Source: Hyalella azteca (Eukaryota; Arthropoda; Malacostraca; Amphipoda; Hyalellidae). Taken from it: a DNA stretch of 64,000 bases. The notes beneath the pieces are model-generated. The model was not told the origin of the DNA. It did no database searches and was given only the letters and a program-made list of their open reading frames with translations. The translations under genes and the position numbers were made by a program. Below are positions 1 to 12,175 of this stretch, piece after piece. Within the stretch, counting starts at the first letter, position 1, and each line of letters opens with the position of its first letter. The stretch covers positions 124,001 to 188,000 of the forward strand of contig NW_025934881.1 of assembly GCF_000764305.2 (NCBI RefSeq), given 5' to 3'.

Positions 1-1430
1 TCGAAAATTGGACTCCACGGTTAAAATATGCGAGACATTTCAACGGTTAAATTATGTGATACAATTCAACGGTTAAATTATGCCATGCAATGAACAGGTA
101 AATTCAAACGTCGAAATTCTAAAGTGAAATTTGAATTCTTATCCTCGGTTTACTTTCAACCCCGAAGTAAGGGATTTTAGCTCAAGCGGAGAGCTTTCAT
201 CATAAAATATTACCATCGATCATCCGATCATTTTAATCAACATGCGTCATGCACAGCGAACATTGCTGCCGCACATAATTCTGAAATATTGAGAGATGTC
301 GAAAAATATAGTCATAGTTGAAAATTCGGGAAAAATTGATAATGCAGACATTGTTGCGTTTTGACAGAGAGGCAGACAGATTGAAACTTTCATTGTGTGG
401 AACACTTACAAGTAGTCTACATTCACGAGCCGTAACTACATTCATGAGACTTAAAAATTCAATTGTTGGTGTTGTACTTCTGAAGTTAGCTGGCGAGACT
501 GTGACTACATGGTTTAGGAAGGAATTGAAACAAGATGCAAGCTGGAACTGGTGCTGTTAGTGCAGGTGGTGTGCTTGTTGGTGCTGTTAGCGCAGGTGGT
601 GCGCTTACTGTTAGTGCAGGCGGCGTTAGTGATGGAGGCACCGACAATGCTGAAGTTGCTGCATGATGCAGATAGTGCTGGAGCCTAGTGGCATTGGCGC
701 TGGTGTTGTTACTTCTGGAGATGATGCTACTGTTTGGTGCTAATTGCTTTGTAGGCGATGATGCTGTTGCTGCTATTAAGCTAAATACTGCTGATTGTGC
801 TGACGCTACTCTTGGTGTTGCTCGAGCTGTCAGTGCTGGTGTAACAGCATTTTTAACATTACTGCTTCACTAGTAATTTGTGTAGCAATAAAACAAATTT
901 GTGTTTGAAAATCCACCTACAAGAATCACGGCATGGATATGAGAGAATTGTTTTCCTAATTTTTTAAAGACTTTCTGTTTATATTATTTAATAAAAGTTT
1001 ACCGCTTACAGCGCAATGCAAGAAAATGTATCCTACAATGCCGCTCTTTAAGTGGTACGTCTCTGCCAGCTTGGGCCAATAAATAACGATAGTTGCCTTA
1101 GTAACATTTATTTATTAGTAACAAAATTGCACGCCGTATACTCTCAGATCTACATCGTTATATTCCGTAAAATGTAAAATTTATTCCGAGTACCGGTTTG
1201 GAATTTTTTGTAAAGTCGAGTAACGAGTTAGTTTTATGAAAAAAATATCAAATTACTAACCACGCGATCACTCAGGCATTGCATTCAACATTCTTCTGGA
1301 ATTATTTCAACCTCAACTATCTACAAATTATTTCGATAAGAGGGTGACATGAGTTAGAGATAAAACCACAAATTTGTAATCATTGCAACTAAAATTTGTA
1401 TTTTTCAAACCCTTACATAATCGATTCATA
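1..1430. other. intergenic, no gene seen
   Basis: I see no supported gene here. Short open frames on both strands lack recognisable domains. A degenerate GTGCTGTTAGTGCAGG-type tandem repeat lies at about 552-640 and shades into GCTG-rich sequence up to about 860; it accounts for the Val/Leu/Ala-rich open frame at 688-873. Confidence 0.5.
552..640. repeat. degenerate 20- to 40-bp GTGCTGTTAGTGCAGG repeat
   Basis: The words GGTGCTGTTAGTGCAGG and GGTGCTGTTAGCGCAGG recur about three times at irregular spacing. Low-complexity minisatellite-like DNA. Confidence 0.5.
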
Positions 1431-1672
1431 AAATACGGACCAGGCAATAAGTCCAGCAGCTATCTCAATCAATCGTCAGCTATGGAAAGATCGGGTTCCA
1501 AAGGCCGGATCCCTTGTGAATCAAGTCACGAAAAGTTCAAGAATCGGCAACAGGCCATGGGCCTATTTCTTCAGTGCCGACACTTCTATTATATTCTATG
1601 AACAAGAATCGGCAACAGGCCATGGGCCTATTTCTTCAGTGCCGACACTTCTTTTCTATTCTATTCTACATG
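1431..1672 (+). mobile_element. 3'-terminal fragment of a non-LTR retrotransposon (LINE)
   Basis: From TACGGACCAGGCAATAAGTC onward this matches the 3' end of the LINE fragment at 54151-54536 and, inverted, the one at 55221-55475. It carries only the 3' untranslated region. The last ~55 bp (GGCAACAGGCCATGGGCC to the tail) is present twice in tandem, followed by a TTCTA-type microsatellite tail. Severe 5' truncation and a simple-sequence tail are typical of target-primed LINE copies. Confidence 0.75.
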
Positions 1673-3759
1673 ATACGACATTGGATCACCTATATCGCAA
1701 CCGTCATTAGATCAACGATAATGCATCACCGATATCTCAAGAGCGATATATTCTTTTTCAACCAAATTAATTTCTCTATTAAAGTAAGTTCATGAAACTT
1801 GAACGGCAGGCATAGACCTCAATTCCAAAACAATTTCTGGCAAAATATCTTTGTAAAAAAAATTACAACCACATTATATTTTGGTGCGTCTTTGACTTAT
1901 ACTTCATAAAATATTAAAACCACATTTAATTTGGCGCGAATTTGACTTACTTCATGCGCGCCCACACCTTACAAGCGCACGCAAGAAACATGTTTGTACT
2001 CTCGGCGCACGACCTACGCGCCGCGCACGACCTACGCAGACGCACGCATGCATAGGCGTGAACACCGCGGCCTCAGCGCATGCATGGAAAGAGGCGTAAA
2101 CTGGTAGCGGAACGGCCGCATTTTTGTCACAGCGTTCCTAGTTTCCGCGCCTGCGTACGCGATGATGATAATGACGGTGAGAATGGCTATTTGATAATGG
2201 CGGAGATGGCGATCTTAATAATGATGTAGATGGTTATATTCATTATTTTTGAAGACCAAATAATAAATAAAAAATCTTGGTAATGATGACGGTGATCATG
2301 ACAGTGAGGAAGAAGGTAATTCTGATAATGATTACCCTGGCGTCCTGGATGTACGTGATGATAGTGATCTCGTTAAAGATGAAAATGATGTCCTAGAGAG
2401 TTTTTATCGAGCTAATCACGATAACAATGAAGATGTAGGTTATAATGATCGCATTTTAGTTCAGGTGCCGTCACGCCGAGAATTATTAACCGTGATGGCG
2501 CAGCAAAGATGTCGTCAATTCTGTAACTCAATTTCAGTTTAATACATTATTTTAAACGATGAAATTCTCTTTTATTATTTTCATTATTAAAAGGAATGAA
2601 GGTATTAGAAATGAAGCCAAAGTTAACAGTAAGCATTTTCCATGTGTTTATACTGTCGACTTGCTTGCATGTTGTTGTACTGTTGACTTTATTGCAATTT
2701 GTTTACATTTTCATTTTTCACTATCAATTAAAAAGTAACGAATCTTCAGAATAACCGCAGTGCAGTAAAAAACGCAAACGTAACGCGTTCGTACACTAAT
2801 GTGCGATCTTGTGCCGGTTTATCTGTTCGATCAGAGGCGAGAAAAACCGCTTAACCGCATGCTTGTCATCTTCGCCACACTCCGCGGTTCCAGGTGTGGT
2901 TTGAGACCATTTATATGCAAGACGCAGTCTAGACATTTAGTATTAATGGAGCTCTCCCGACACTTGTTGGCTCATTGAGCTTCTATAAGATATTTGCTCC
3001 GCGTGTCTGTATTTAAGACTGGGAACATTAGGAGCAGACTCACGTCGTTGAGGTTAGACATAACATAAGAAGAGCTTGCCACCATTTTTCGGGCTGGAAA
3101 ACGTCACTAGGGTAACTTTCTTTTTCCGAAGAAACTCAAACTTTGCCCTTAGCAATAATTTAAGCATTGAAATTAATTTTTTTGATTCGCCTAACATTAT
3201 TTTTGGTCACGGACGTACTCGTCCAAATTGCGTAACATTCTAGTTATCATTTTTCATTTATTTTAGTTCGCATTTATTTGTGCATCATGACTTCTGTTTT
3301 AATCATTGGCACAACAATCGTTGATGACAATTAATACTGATAGTGAAATAGATCCTGATGTTGCTAATGATTTTGGATGAGGCTAATTGATGACCGTATT
3401 GAAAGTGATATTGAAGCTATGTTGATTGGAACTTCTTATATGTCTAGATGAAATTGATAATGCTAATTTTGATAGGTATTGAGGTCACATTTGAAGCGAT
3501 GTCAGATGTTGACATAAACGGAGATTTCGTTTGGTGGTGCCATTATTGATGAAATTGTTGATCTTAAAATTAAATCTTCGCAATGTTGTACGTGTTTTTG
3601 CACAACATTTGAAAATTATAGACATCTAACGTGGAAAAACGCCGCTTAGAGCATGCAGCTTGTGAGACACAAGTTGCACCACACACAACACGTCCCATAT
3701 GCATCCTATACTCCTCAATGCAGAGAACGGCTGATACGGTGAACAGTTATATTTGTGAT
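1673..3759. other. intergenic, no confirmed gene
   Basis: No confirmed gene. 1940-2160 is relatively GC-rich with repeated CGCACGACCTACGC words. An acidic open frame at 2267-2542 is listed separately. At 3330-3480 there is another D/E-rich but frameshifted stretch. Confidence 0.4.
2267..2542 (+). pseudogene. acidic open reading frame without start codon, possible gene or transposase remnant
   Basis: The frame is open from 2267 to the TAA at 2540-2542, about 91 codons, with no suitable ATG. It begins Asp/Glu/Asn-rich (GNDDGDHDSEEEG) and becomes more mixed (DVLESFYRAN, then ILVQVPSRRELL). Such acidic N-termini occur in domesticated or decayed DNA-transposon proteins as well as many host proteins, and no catalytic motif is visible. 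It could be a lone exon, a remnant, or chance GAT-repeat drift. Confidence 0.2.
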
Positions 3760-3999
3760 CATGGTTGAGTCCCAGGTTGACCCATCAGAAGCCCATTTTT
3801 GCGGATGTTCGCCTGTGACGTCACTGATCTCAGTGACGTCACTGGCATTAACCAATCACCAAAATGCGATCAAACCAGTCAACCAATCCGTCATGGGAAT
3901 GACGGGATTGTTTACGTTTCTCGATCTCAATGACGTAAAAAGAAAGCTGAACTGAATGACGGTACTTCTCGTGGGTCAACCTTATATAGTTCAACCGTG
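3760..3999 (-). mobile_element. hAT-like MITE, copy 1
   Basis: A 240-bp element bounded by CATGGTTGAG on the left and TTCAACCGTG on the right. It is the reverse-orientation homologue of the element at 23490-23745, sharing the GGTTGACCCA inner TIR block and the CAATCACC and AACCAGTCAACCAATC internal blocks. It has no coding capacity. Near 3820-3848 it holds an inverted repeat with two TGACGTCA octamers. The flanks share GTGATC, but a clean 8-bp target duplication is not resolved for this copy. Confidence 0.7.
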
Positions 4000-4579
4000 A
4001 TCGCTGTTTTCAGGTTCAGACAATTTTTGTGAACGAATGAGAATAGATTTCAGTAATGAACGTATAATCTAACTCAGGATGATTGGCAAAGATGTTAAAC
4101 ATTCGACAAGAATAAATCTAAAAATATGAAATTTTATAAATTATTAAATTAACAACAATGATTGAATGTAAACGCAACCGAACCAGAGGTGCGGAATAAT
4201 CGAAAGAACTGCGGTGTTTAGAACAGGTAAAATGTTTAGTTCTTCAAACATGAATATTTTTGGCAATATTCAAATTACATCCGTGATGTCTAGGTACCTT
4301 ACACCGCGAACGTTTAACATCGAACTGGCTGTTAGCTATAGAGGCCTCCACGAAGTTATCGAGCTACACGAATTGAATTTTTGAGTGCATTTAGAAATAA
4401 AACAGTTAAAAATGCTCGAAATTTGTTAACAAAAGAATTATAATCTAATGTAGGGGACTGATAAACAAAATTAAAAAGATCTTGTCCCGATCGTACGCAG
4501 CCAAAGCAGTGCAGCGCTGGCGTCGCCCCCGCGGCCTGTGCATTGTTGATGTCAACACATGCAGTGAGTGCGGCGGGGT
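4000..4579. other. intergenic, nothing recognised
   Basis: AT-rich DNA with no gene, RNA or element recognised before the 14-bp minisatellite. Confidence 0.5.
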
Positions 4580-4829
4580 GGGGTAGTATGGTGTTGGGTG
4601 TGTGGTGTTGGGTGTGTGGTGTTGGGTGTGTGGTGTTGGGTGCGTGGTGTTGGATGTGTGGTGTTGGGTGTGTGGTGTTGGGTGCGTGGTGTTGGGTGTG
4701 TGGTGTTGTGGGTGTGGTGTTGGGTGTGTGGTGTTGGGTGTGTGGTGTTGGGTGTGTGGTGTTGGGTGTGTGGTGTTGGGTGTGTGGTGTTGGGTGTGTG
4801 GTGTTGGGTGTGTGGTGTTGGGTGAGTTG
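4580..4829. repeat. 14-bp GTGTTGGGTGTGTG minisatellite
   Basis: About 17 near-perfect copies of GTGTTGGGTGTGTG, with occasional GTGCG variants and one GTTGTGGGTGTG slip. The array ends at the N at 4830. It is strongly G/T-skewed on this strand. Open frames over it are products of the repeat. Confidence 0.95.
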
Positions 4830-4830
4830 N

Positions 4831-5110
4831 GCAGTCTTTGCAACACTGCAGCTATCACGCAGTCTTCGCAGTAGCCGTGCAGTGATCGCAGTCTTTGCAA
4901 CACTGCACCGATCACGCAGTCTTCGCAGTAGCAGAGCTGTGATCGCAGTCTTTGCAACACTGCACTCACTGCAGCGATCACGCAGTCTTTGCAGTAGCCG
5001 TGCTGTGATCGCAGTCCTTGAAAACACTGAAGCGATCGCGCAGTGTTTGCAGTAGCAGTGCAGCAATCGCAGTACATGTATAAACATTGCAGTGAAGGCG
5101 CAGTCCTTGC
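4831..5110. repeat. ~57-bp degenerate tandem repeat with CGCAGTCTTTGCA units
   Basis: Two related half-units of about 28-29 bp alternate, one with GCAACACTGCACCGATCA and one with GCAGTAGCCGTGCAGTGATC. The pair repeats about four to five times with decay toward 5110. It is abutted on the left by the N at 4830. Confidence 0.8.
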
Positions 5111-5925
5111 CATAAGGCTGAAACGATCGTACATAACATGCAGTAGTTATATAGTACCGGTAAATGTGCTTTTGAAGCTCGTGTTATTCTCCCAAGTCAC
5201 GCTCCATTAATGCCGAATAATATAGAACAAAATTACTTCACTGGTTCACATATTTCTATGTTTTTCTGGCCAACATTTACTGTACATTTCCGCCATACTT
5301 TTTAAAGAATCGCTAGTAGCATCGAAATTCGAAATAACATAATAAACGTTGTTTAGAGCACATTATCAAGTACCGTAATTTCCTCCAGGGGATGGGACGA
5401 ATAAATTGCTATCCGTAATGGCGTGCCCGCAGCAGATGCAAGTGACCTCTTTTATGTTCCTTTAATTTCGGAGCCCGACAATCGAGTCGCAAAACTGTAG
5501 CATCGTAGCAGTTAAAAGTTATTATGTTGGTACAACAATACGTATTATTTAAGCTGAGGCTTGTCCATCAGTCTAGTCAGTTTCATTCAGCAGCAAAATT
5601 CGCCCAAGGTACAACATTGAATTAGATAATCACGACATGCAAGTTATTGTGATAGCTGAATAGGTGTGTTTGTGAATATAGGAGAATGTGGTCGAATGTA
5701 GGAGACAAACATAAAAAAAAATTATCCGGGGGATGTTTACATGGAATGTCGCTTGAGTTATTTGCCTAATAAGAACCTCATTTTAATCATATTTGCAACT
5801 AATTTTAAACCAATTCTTCAACTGAAGAGAGAAAGCATTACACTGCTTGTCGCCATCCCTCCAGAGACTCGTGGTGAAGCAGACGTTGAGTTCCTCAACA
5901 TAGTAAGGCAAAAAGCATAAACACT
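5111..5925. other. intergenic, nothing recognised
   Basis: No gene or element recognised. Confidence 0.5.
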
Positions 5926-6075
5926 CACGTTTACACGCCACCACGTTTACACGCCACCTCGTTTACACGCCACCACGTTTACACGCCACCTCGTTTACCC
6001 GCCACCACGTTTACCCGCCACCACGTTTACACGCCACCTCGTTTACCCGCCACCTCGTTTACACGCCACCACGTT
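5926..6075. repeat. 16-bp CACGTTTACACGCCAC minisatellite
   Basis: About nine copies of a 16-bp unit. CAC/CTC at the start and ACACG/ACCCG in the middle vary in an alternating way. The array stops at the N at 6076. Confidence 0.93.
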
Positions 6076-6076
6076 N

Positions 6077-7072
6077 GCTGTTGTCGCAGTACTGCTGTTG
6101 TCGCAGTCCTGCTGTTGTCGCAGTCCTGCTGTTGTCGCAGTACCGTACTGCTGTTGTCGCAGTACTGCTGTTGTCGCAGTCCTGCTGTTGTCGCAGTCCT
6201 GCTGTTGTCGCAGTACCGTACTGCTGTTGTCGCAGTACTGCTGTTGTCGCAGTCCTGCTGTTGTCGCAGTCCTGCTGTTGTCGCAGTACCGTACTGCTGT
6301 TGTCGCAGTACTGCTGTTGTCGCAGTCCTGCTGTTGTCGCAGTCCTGCTGTTGTCGCAGTACCGTACTGCTGTTGTCGCAGTACTGCTGTTGTCGCAGTC
6401 CTGCTGTTGTCGCAGTCCTGCTGTTGTCGCAGTACCGTACTGCTGTTGTCGCAGTACTGCTGTTGTCGCAGTCCTGCTGTTGTCGCAGTCCTGCTGTTGT
6501 CGCAGTACCGTACTGCTGTTGTCGCAGTACTGCTGTTGTCGCAGTCCTGCTGTTGTCGCAGTCCTGCTGTTGTCGCAGTACCGTACTGCTGTTGTCGCAG
6601 TACTGCTGTTGTCGCAGTCCTGCTGTTGTCGCAGTCCTGCTGTTGTCGCAGTACCGTACTGCTGTTGTCGCAGTACTGCTGTTGTCGCAGTCCTGCTGTT
6701 GTCGCAGTCCTGCTGTTGTCGCAGTACCGTACTGCTGTTGTCGCAGTACTGCTGTTGTCGCAGTCCTGCTGTTGTCGCAGTCCTGCTGTTGTCGCAGTAC
6801 CGTACTGCTGTTGTCGCAGTACTGCTGTTGTCGCAGTCCTGCTGTTGTCGCAGTCCTGCTGTTGTCGCAGTACCGTACTGCTGTTGTCGCAGTACTGCTG
6901 TTGTCGCAGTCCTGCTGTTGTCGCAGTCCTGCTGTTGTCGCAGTACCGTACTGCTGTTGTCGCAGTACTGCTGTTGTCGCAGTCCTGCTGTTGTCGCAGT
7001 CCTGCTGTTGTCGCAGTACCGTACTGCTGTTGTCGCAGTACTGCTGTTGTCGCAGTCCTGCTGTTGTCGCAA
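6077..7072. repeat. 73-bp higher-order minisatellite built from 17-bp GCTGTTGTCGCAGTCCT monomers
   Basis: The base unit is GCTGTTGTCGCAGTNCT (17 bp). Four monomers form a 73-bp higher-order unit of 17+17+17+22 bp, the fourth carrying an inserted GTACC-type extension (TACCGTACTG at 6141, 6214 and onward every 73 bp). About 13.6 higher-order copies are nearly identical. As 73 is not a multiple of three and the unit lacks stop codons, several frames on both strands stay open for over 300 codons; these are not genes. Confidence 0.97.
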
Positions 7073-9227
7073 GCTGTTAGAGCAGCCACTCGTATCCCTT
7101 CACTGTTGTTTACCGTATTGCATAACAGTTGCCCACGTTGATGTCCAAGCGGGTTCGAAAGCAACGTTCCCTTCTCCAAGTCCCAAGGAAAAACTAAGAA
7201 ATCCCCAAAAAATCACCAATTATCAATGAAAGAGAGAATAAAACGATGGCGGACATTTAGAAGCTTAAGTTACATGTTATTAGTGTAATATGGAAAGCCC
7301 TCATTTCGTTCGTTAACGTTGGGTGCACTTTTTTTCTCTAAACACTGTCGTTATGTTATCGTGATTTCCTGAATTTAGTTTAGTTCATGTCAATTAAAAA
7401 TACTTGCTTGAGTACATCGTTTCATACTATGCGTTCTGTATCAGGTGAGGTGCAGCAAGAATCTCCGCAAACGCCGAAGACACTTAAAATTGTCCGTGCG
7501 CATCCATTGATTTTTCGCCGATATAAACAGTGGCTCCGAGTATATAGTTCAACAAACAATAGTTTCCAAGTTTAAATCTCATGCGCCAAATCATCATTGA
7601 CGAATCTTTCTACCATCATCATTGTTTCTATCACGAGTCTCCGCATATTTTTATCGACGTCGTAAAGAATGAGGATCAATGATTGCCGAAGAATTACGTA
7701 ATGTTATAATTAACTGCTATCTGAAATCGCTGGCAGAAATACGTATTGATTTTACAGGATTACCAAAGCCCATAATCTTATCATAATCATGACCATTCAA
7801 ATCAATACTAGCTTAAACAGTCATGCTTTGTTGCAATATAAAGTGATAAGAAAAGCATTAAAAAACACATTTTTCAAGTCGAATATTAATATTTTTTAAT
7901 AAAGCTATCATTCACTGAGCTCAATATGTTATACTCCGAGATCTCATCCGTAGCGTTAAGCTAGCGTGTTATTTTGAATTGATTTATAAATGAATGCAGG
8001 ACTAAAGCGCCATGCAGGAGCTGTTACACTGCAGGCTATTTCTGGAGTGTAAACAGGCGAGCGTTTGGTCTCGCACGTCATCTCGGTCAGCCAGTTTTTC
8101 GTTACCGGAGTACTAAATTACAACGAGTATTAATGGAAGGATATTGAATTATAGCCGAGAACAGAGTTACATTTTAGTAAAAGAAGCAGAATATTGTAAT
8201 GCTTGATAAAGCACGCATGCAGCTCTGCTGTTGTCGGATACAGTACGAAATAACACAGTCTTTTTTTGTGCTGCAATATTCTCAACCAATACAGATTAAG
8301 AGGTCGTACGTTGATCATTCGACCGCTTAATCAATTAGATCATGATTCTGTGCAGTCAAAATAGAATTAGCGATTCATTAACGATCATTTGAGGTATACA
8401 CGAGGCATAAACACAACTCAGCTATAATAAGACTACAAGTCTTCACGTGGTAATATTCAGCGAATTTAATACCCAGGGTGAAGCAGGGGAAAATGTCAAT
8501 ATCTTCAGCCACCCAAAATTAATTAAGCCAACATTAAAAATGTTTCAAATTTTTTTCTGTTTTTGAATGAATTCTGCTGATTAATTATAATGGAATTTGG
8601 CAGCTACAATGAATGCGTCAGGTACAGCATAATAGCAATTAAATAATTTTGTAGTAGTGCGATGTACAGGTAATTTTGTATGCTCAGCACGCAGTTTATT
8701 TCAAGAAATTATTTTAAAATATTATCAACCGATATTATGATAAACATTTAAAAAACCGGACTTATTGCTTGCCCGAAATTCGCAAGATTTCACTCCGGAT
8801 TCGAAAAATTTCACTCTGGTATCGCGAGACACATTCCAAATACATGTAATTCGACCACACTCAATGATTGTCAAGGTCATTTTTATTCATGTTCATAAAT
8901 CACGAGGCTGATGAGGTTCCAATCGTGTCCGGACATGGAGACTCGTGTACAAAGCACGAGGAGCGGAAGGCAACAATGCGGACCAGAACAATGTAGTAAG
9001 TATACAACAAAGAACTTCCTACCATCCGGTACAAGCGTAGCAATAAATGCAGCCATACTACCTGCAAAACACATTACTCATTAATCAATTGAATCAAAAT
9101 AAAAGCTCCAAGGTAGGATATGCAGCCAGTTAATTCAAACTACTCGCAAGTGAGTTTTCTAGACCAGGGTCTTGTATGAAACTAATGCTCGGAGCCGAGG
9201 GTTACGTGTGGTTGGAAACCTACATCG
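7073..9227. other. intergenic, nothing recognised
   Basis: Only short open frames without recognisable domains. I see no RNA gene or element. Confidence 0.5.
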
Positions 9228-9358
9228 TATAATGAAATAAAATACACATTAGGAACTACGTATCTTTTACCCTGTCAATCCCAAAGACATTGATGTATAA
9301 TGAAATAAAATACACATTAGGAACTATCTTTTACCCGGTCAATCCCATATACATTAAT
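9228..9358. repeat. 67-bp tandem duplication
   Basis: The block starting GTATAATGAAATAAAATACA occurs at 9228 and again at 9295, each followed by GGAACTA...CTTTTACCC(T/G)GTCAATCCC and ending in CATTRAT. Two copies, few mismatches. Confidence 0.85.
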
Positions 9359-9511
9359 ACTTTCAGTCTAACTTCAGACATGAGCTTAATCCTAACCACG
9401 GGCTGGACTGCTCGAAGAGATGATGAGTGGTCAGGCAGTCCACAAATGTATTGCATGCAGTGCTTTTACTTCGAGAAGAAGTATATCAGAGAAACGCCCT
9501 CTTGTAAATTT

Positions 9512-9750
9512 AAAGAAGTCAATGACCAATGAAAGAACCAACAAATGAAAGTATTACTTTTTGTGATTCTAAAGAAGTCATTGAGCAATGAAAGAATCAA
9601 CAAATGGAATTATCACTTTTTACCGTTTTAAAGAAGTAAATGTGCAATGAAAAATTCAACAAATGAAAGTATTAATTTTTGTCGTTTTAAAGAAGTACAT
9701 GTGCAATGAAAAAATCAACAAATGAAAGTATTACTTTTTGCCGTTAATGG
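9512..9750. repeat. ~59-bp tandem repeat, four copies
   Basis: Unit begins AAAGAAGT, contains CAATGAAAGAATCAACAAAT and ends CTTTTTGYCGTTTT. Four diverged head-to-tail copies. Confidence 0.85.
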
Positions 9751-12175
9751 TTGTTTTAGTTTCATTGAAACGAGTTGACTTCTTTCAGTAATAAATTATT
9801 TCTTCTTGCCATTTTAGAGTGAATTACACATCCAATGAAATATGGAGATGAATTTGAAACAAATATGAGAAATTAAACAAAAAAACATAATAAACGCTCT
9901 GATAACACAAAATCTGAACGTTACTATCACAGTCATACATTTAATAAACAAATATCAGGTATATTATACCGTATATACAGGCAAGGAGAACATCGTGTGA
10001 AAAGTCAACACGACCCTTTAACATCAGTAGATGGGTAGGTGAAATTCAGGAAGGGTAATATATATAACAAATACCGTAGGTACATACATCATGATACATG
10101 GTATTGAACCTATATATCTGGAACTAAACTTGTTTTTTATATATAGCCGATACTTATGGACTGATCAAGGTTACACGGCTGGATCAATCCTCAAATTCTT
10201 AATATATGAACCACAATTACTAGACTTCCACCCCGCGCCATTAGTTATCAACTTATCACTACTATTTACCTAGGTAGCAGTTAGCATTAGTATTACCCAG
10301 CTGAGCTGAGTGACTCTGTGACAGTGAGCTCACCATCTTTTTTTTTTTCAATCAATCAACAATACACATTAACATAAGGCGTGAATTGAGGACCAAATGA
10401 AATCCAAGATGATGGGGTACAAATCATCAACTAGCCAAAAGGATTCCAGGAAAAGAAATAGCTGGTCGCCCAGGCAATGAGTAGCTGGTAAGGTATGTGA
10501 GGCAAAGACCTTGACATACCTGGCATTGAATGCATACTCATCCGAACGAAAACTGCATTGAAGACTTGAATTATATGTAATAACACTAAGTGATAGATTA
10601 GCACTGGGTCACTTGAATGCTATCTGCTTAAAAAATCAATCTGTTCCGTTGCGGAATACAGCGCTACAATTGTTCACAACACGTGCGCCGAACGGGTGCC
10701 TCCTTCTTCTCCGAGCAGCGTGGCTCACACACCTCTCACCAACACTTCTACGATAACACTGAATGAGTCAGAAATCAGAATGACTAACTGGTGCCAGAAA
10801 TTGAGATTTCTGCTGGTTACCTAGAACTGGGAAGTTACGGTCATCGACTTCTCAGTCATTTTAATGCACTGTGAACGATAGAATGATGTGCAAACTTATA
10901 ATTAGTGGCTTTCATTGTTTATACTTTAGATAAATTATATAAGCTCAAATTAGTTTCAACTACTGTAGTCCCCCCGGGCGGTCCCGGACGGTGTGTCGCT
11001 TCAAGACAAAGCTATGCTGACCAATTTTTACGCTCTGCAGAGAAACTTTCGCTTATGCTTTAGAGTTTAGACGAAGAATCATTATACATCAAAACAATCA
11101 GAGCGGCTCAGCGGCATAGTTTCAAGTTCGTTTATGATCTACTACTGATCTGAGAACACAATCTTCGCACAAGAATGTAAATATCAAAACTAGATTACGG
11201 AAAACGAAAGACCTGAATGTCCCATTAACACACCAAATAACTCATTAATGACCTTAATGTGTGCTAATTTAGAGAATTTGTATAGAAAACTTCAAAGGTC
11301 CCGAAGCTTATTTCTGCATTCATGTAATAGCAATTGCTGTGTAAATGTGTTGAAATATCAAGGCCCAACTACATTTGTAAAACCGGACCAGTCTACTCAA
11401 TGTGTATCATTAATTTTTACTACCAATGCCATCTTCATTACGTTTTGTAATCAATATGTTCAGTATTCAAACACATAAACACAAATCCCTATCTCCTGGA
11501 ACGAATGCAGGCAGTGATTTCCCGTGCAGTCTTGCTGGCTGCCGTGAGAAGTTGACCCAAAATTGGCAGCTTGTCCCGCAGAGCGAGCCTAACCGCACGG
11601 CAGGAGCGTCTAGCCGCAGCGCGTTATTGAGGACACCTTCCCACTGCGTGACGCTGTCGCCGGTCAAATCAAAAGGAGCGAAGCCGTATTTAAAATAGAA
11701 TTGACTAAAGCCAATAATTAGGCTCGTTTGGTACACGTCGTTTAAATGTATCGTGTGAGAGTTTTATCAGCATTTTAGATGCCACTGGTTTAGAGTCCAG
11801 CGCCATCTGCATCTCTGTCATGATGTCACGCGGGTAATGAGGTGACACCGAACTACGGCACACAGTGAGCTAGACAGGCGTCACTTTCAACAATTTGTCT
11901 AACTTAAAATTTAATCGGGTGCAAATTACTGAGCAGCATTTCGATTGGTAAAAGAGGAAACAATCCCTAATGCTTGGCGGGATTTTGAACGTGAACGAGA
12001 TCTTCTCGGTATGCATATTATAGAGTTCTTTATGAGTCCTAAAAAATGGAGACAGGGAGGGAGAGATGAGTACGATTGTGCAGGGACGACCCTATTAACA
12101 ATTTAGTCCACACTCAGAGTAGGAACAATGCAAATGGAGAAACACCTTCATTCTTAACACATGAAAAGGATTCAT
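9751..12175. other. intergenic, nothing recognised
   Basis: No gene supported. Overlapping open frames on both strands at 11426-11736 have no recognisable domain and each contradicts the other. Confidence 0.5.

Noticed and set aside
4356..5134. Pro/His/Thr-rich open frames over the GTGTTGGGTGTGTG array
   Set aside because: Array translation across an N; no conserved domain.
6043..7229. Long open frames of 320-380 codons on both strands
   Set aside because: They are translations of the 73-bp array, open in several frames and on both strands at once, with no unique domain.
11426..11736. Overlapping frames on opposite strands in a GC-richer patch
   Set aside because: Mutually exclusive, without recognisable domain or splice context.
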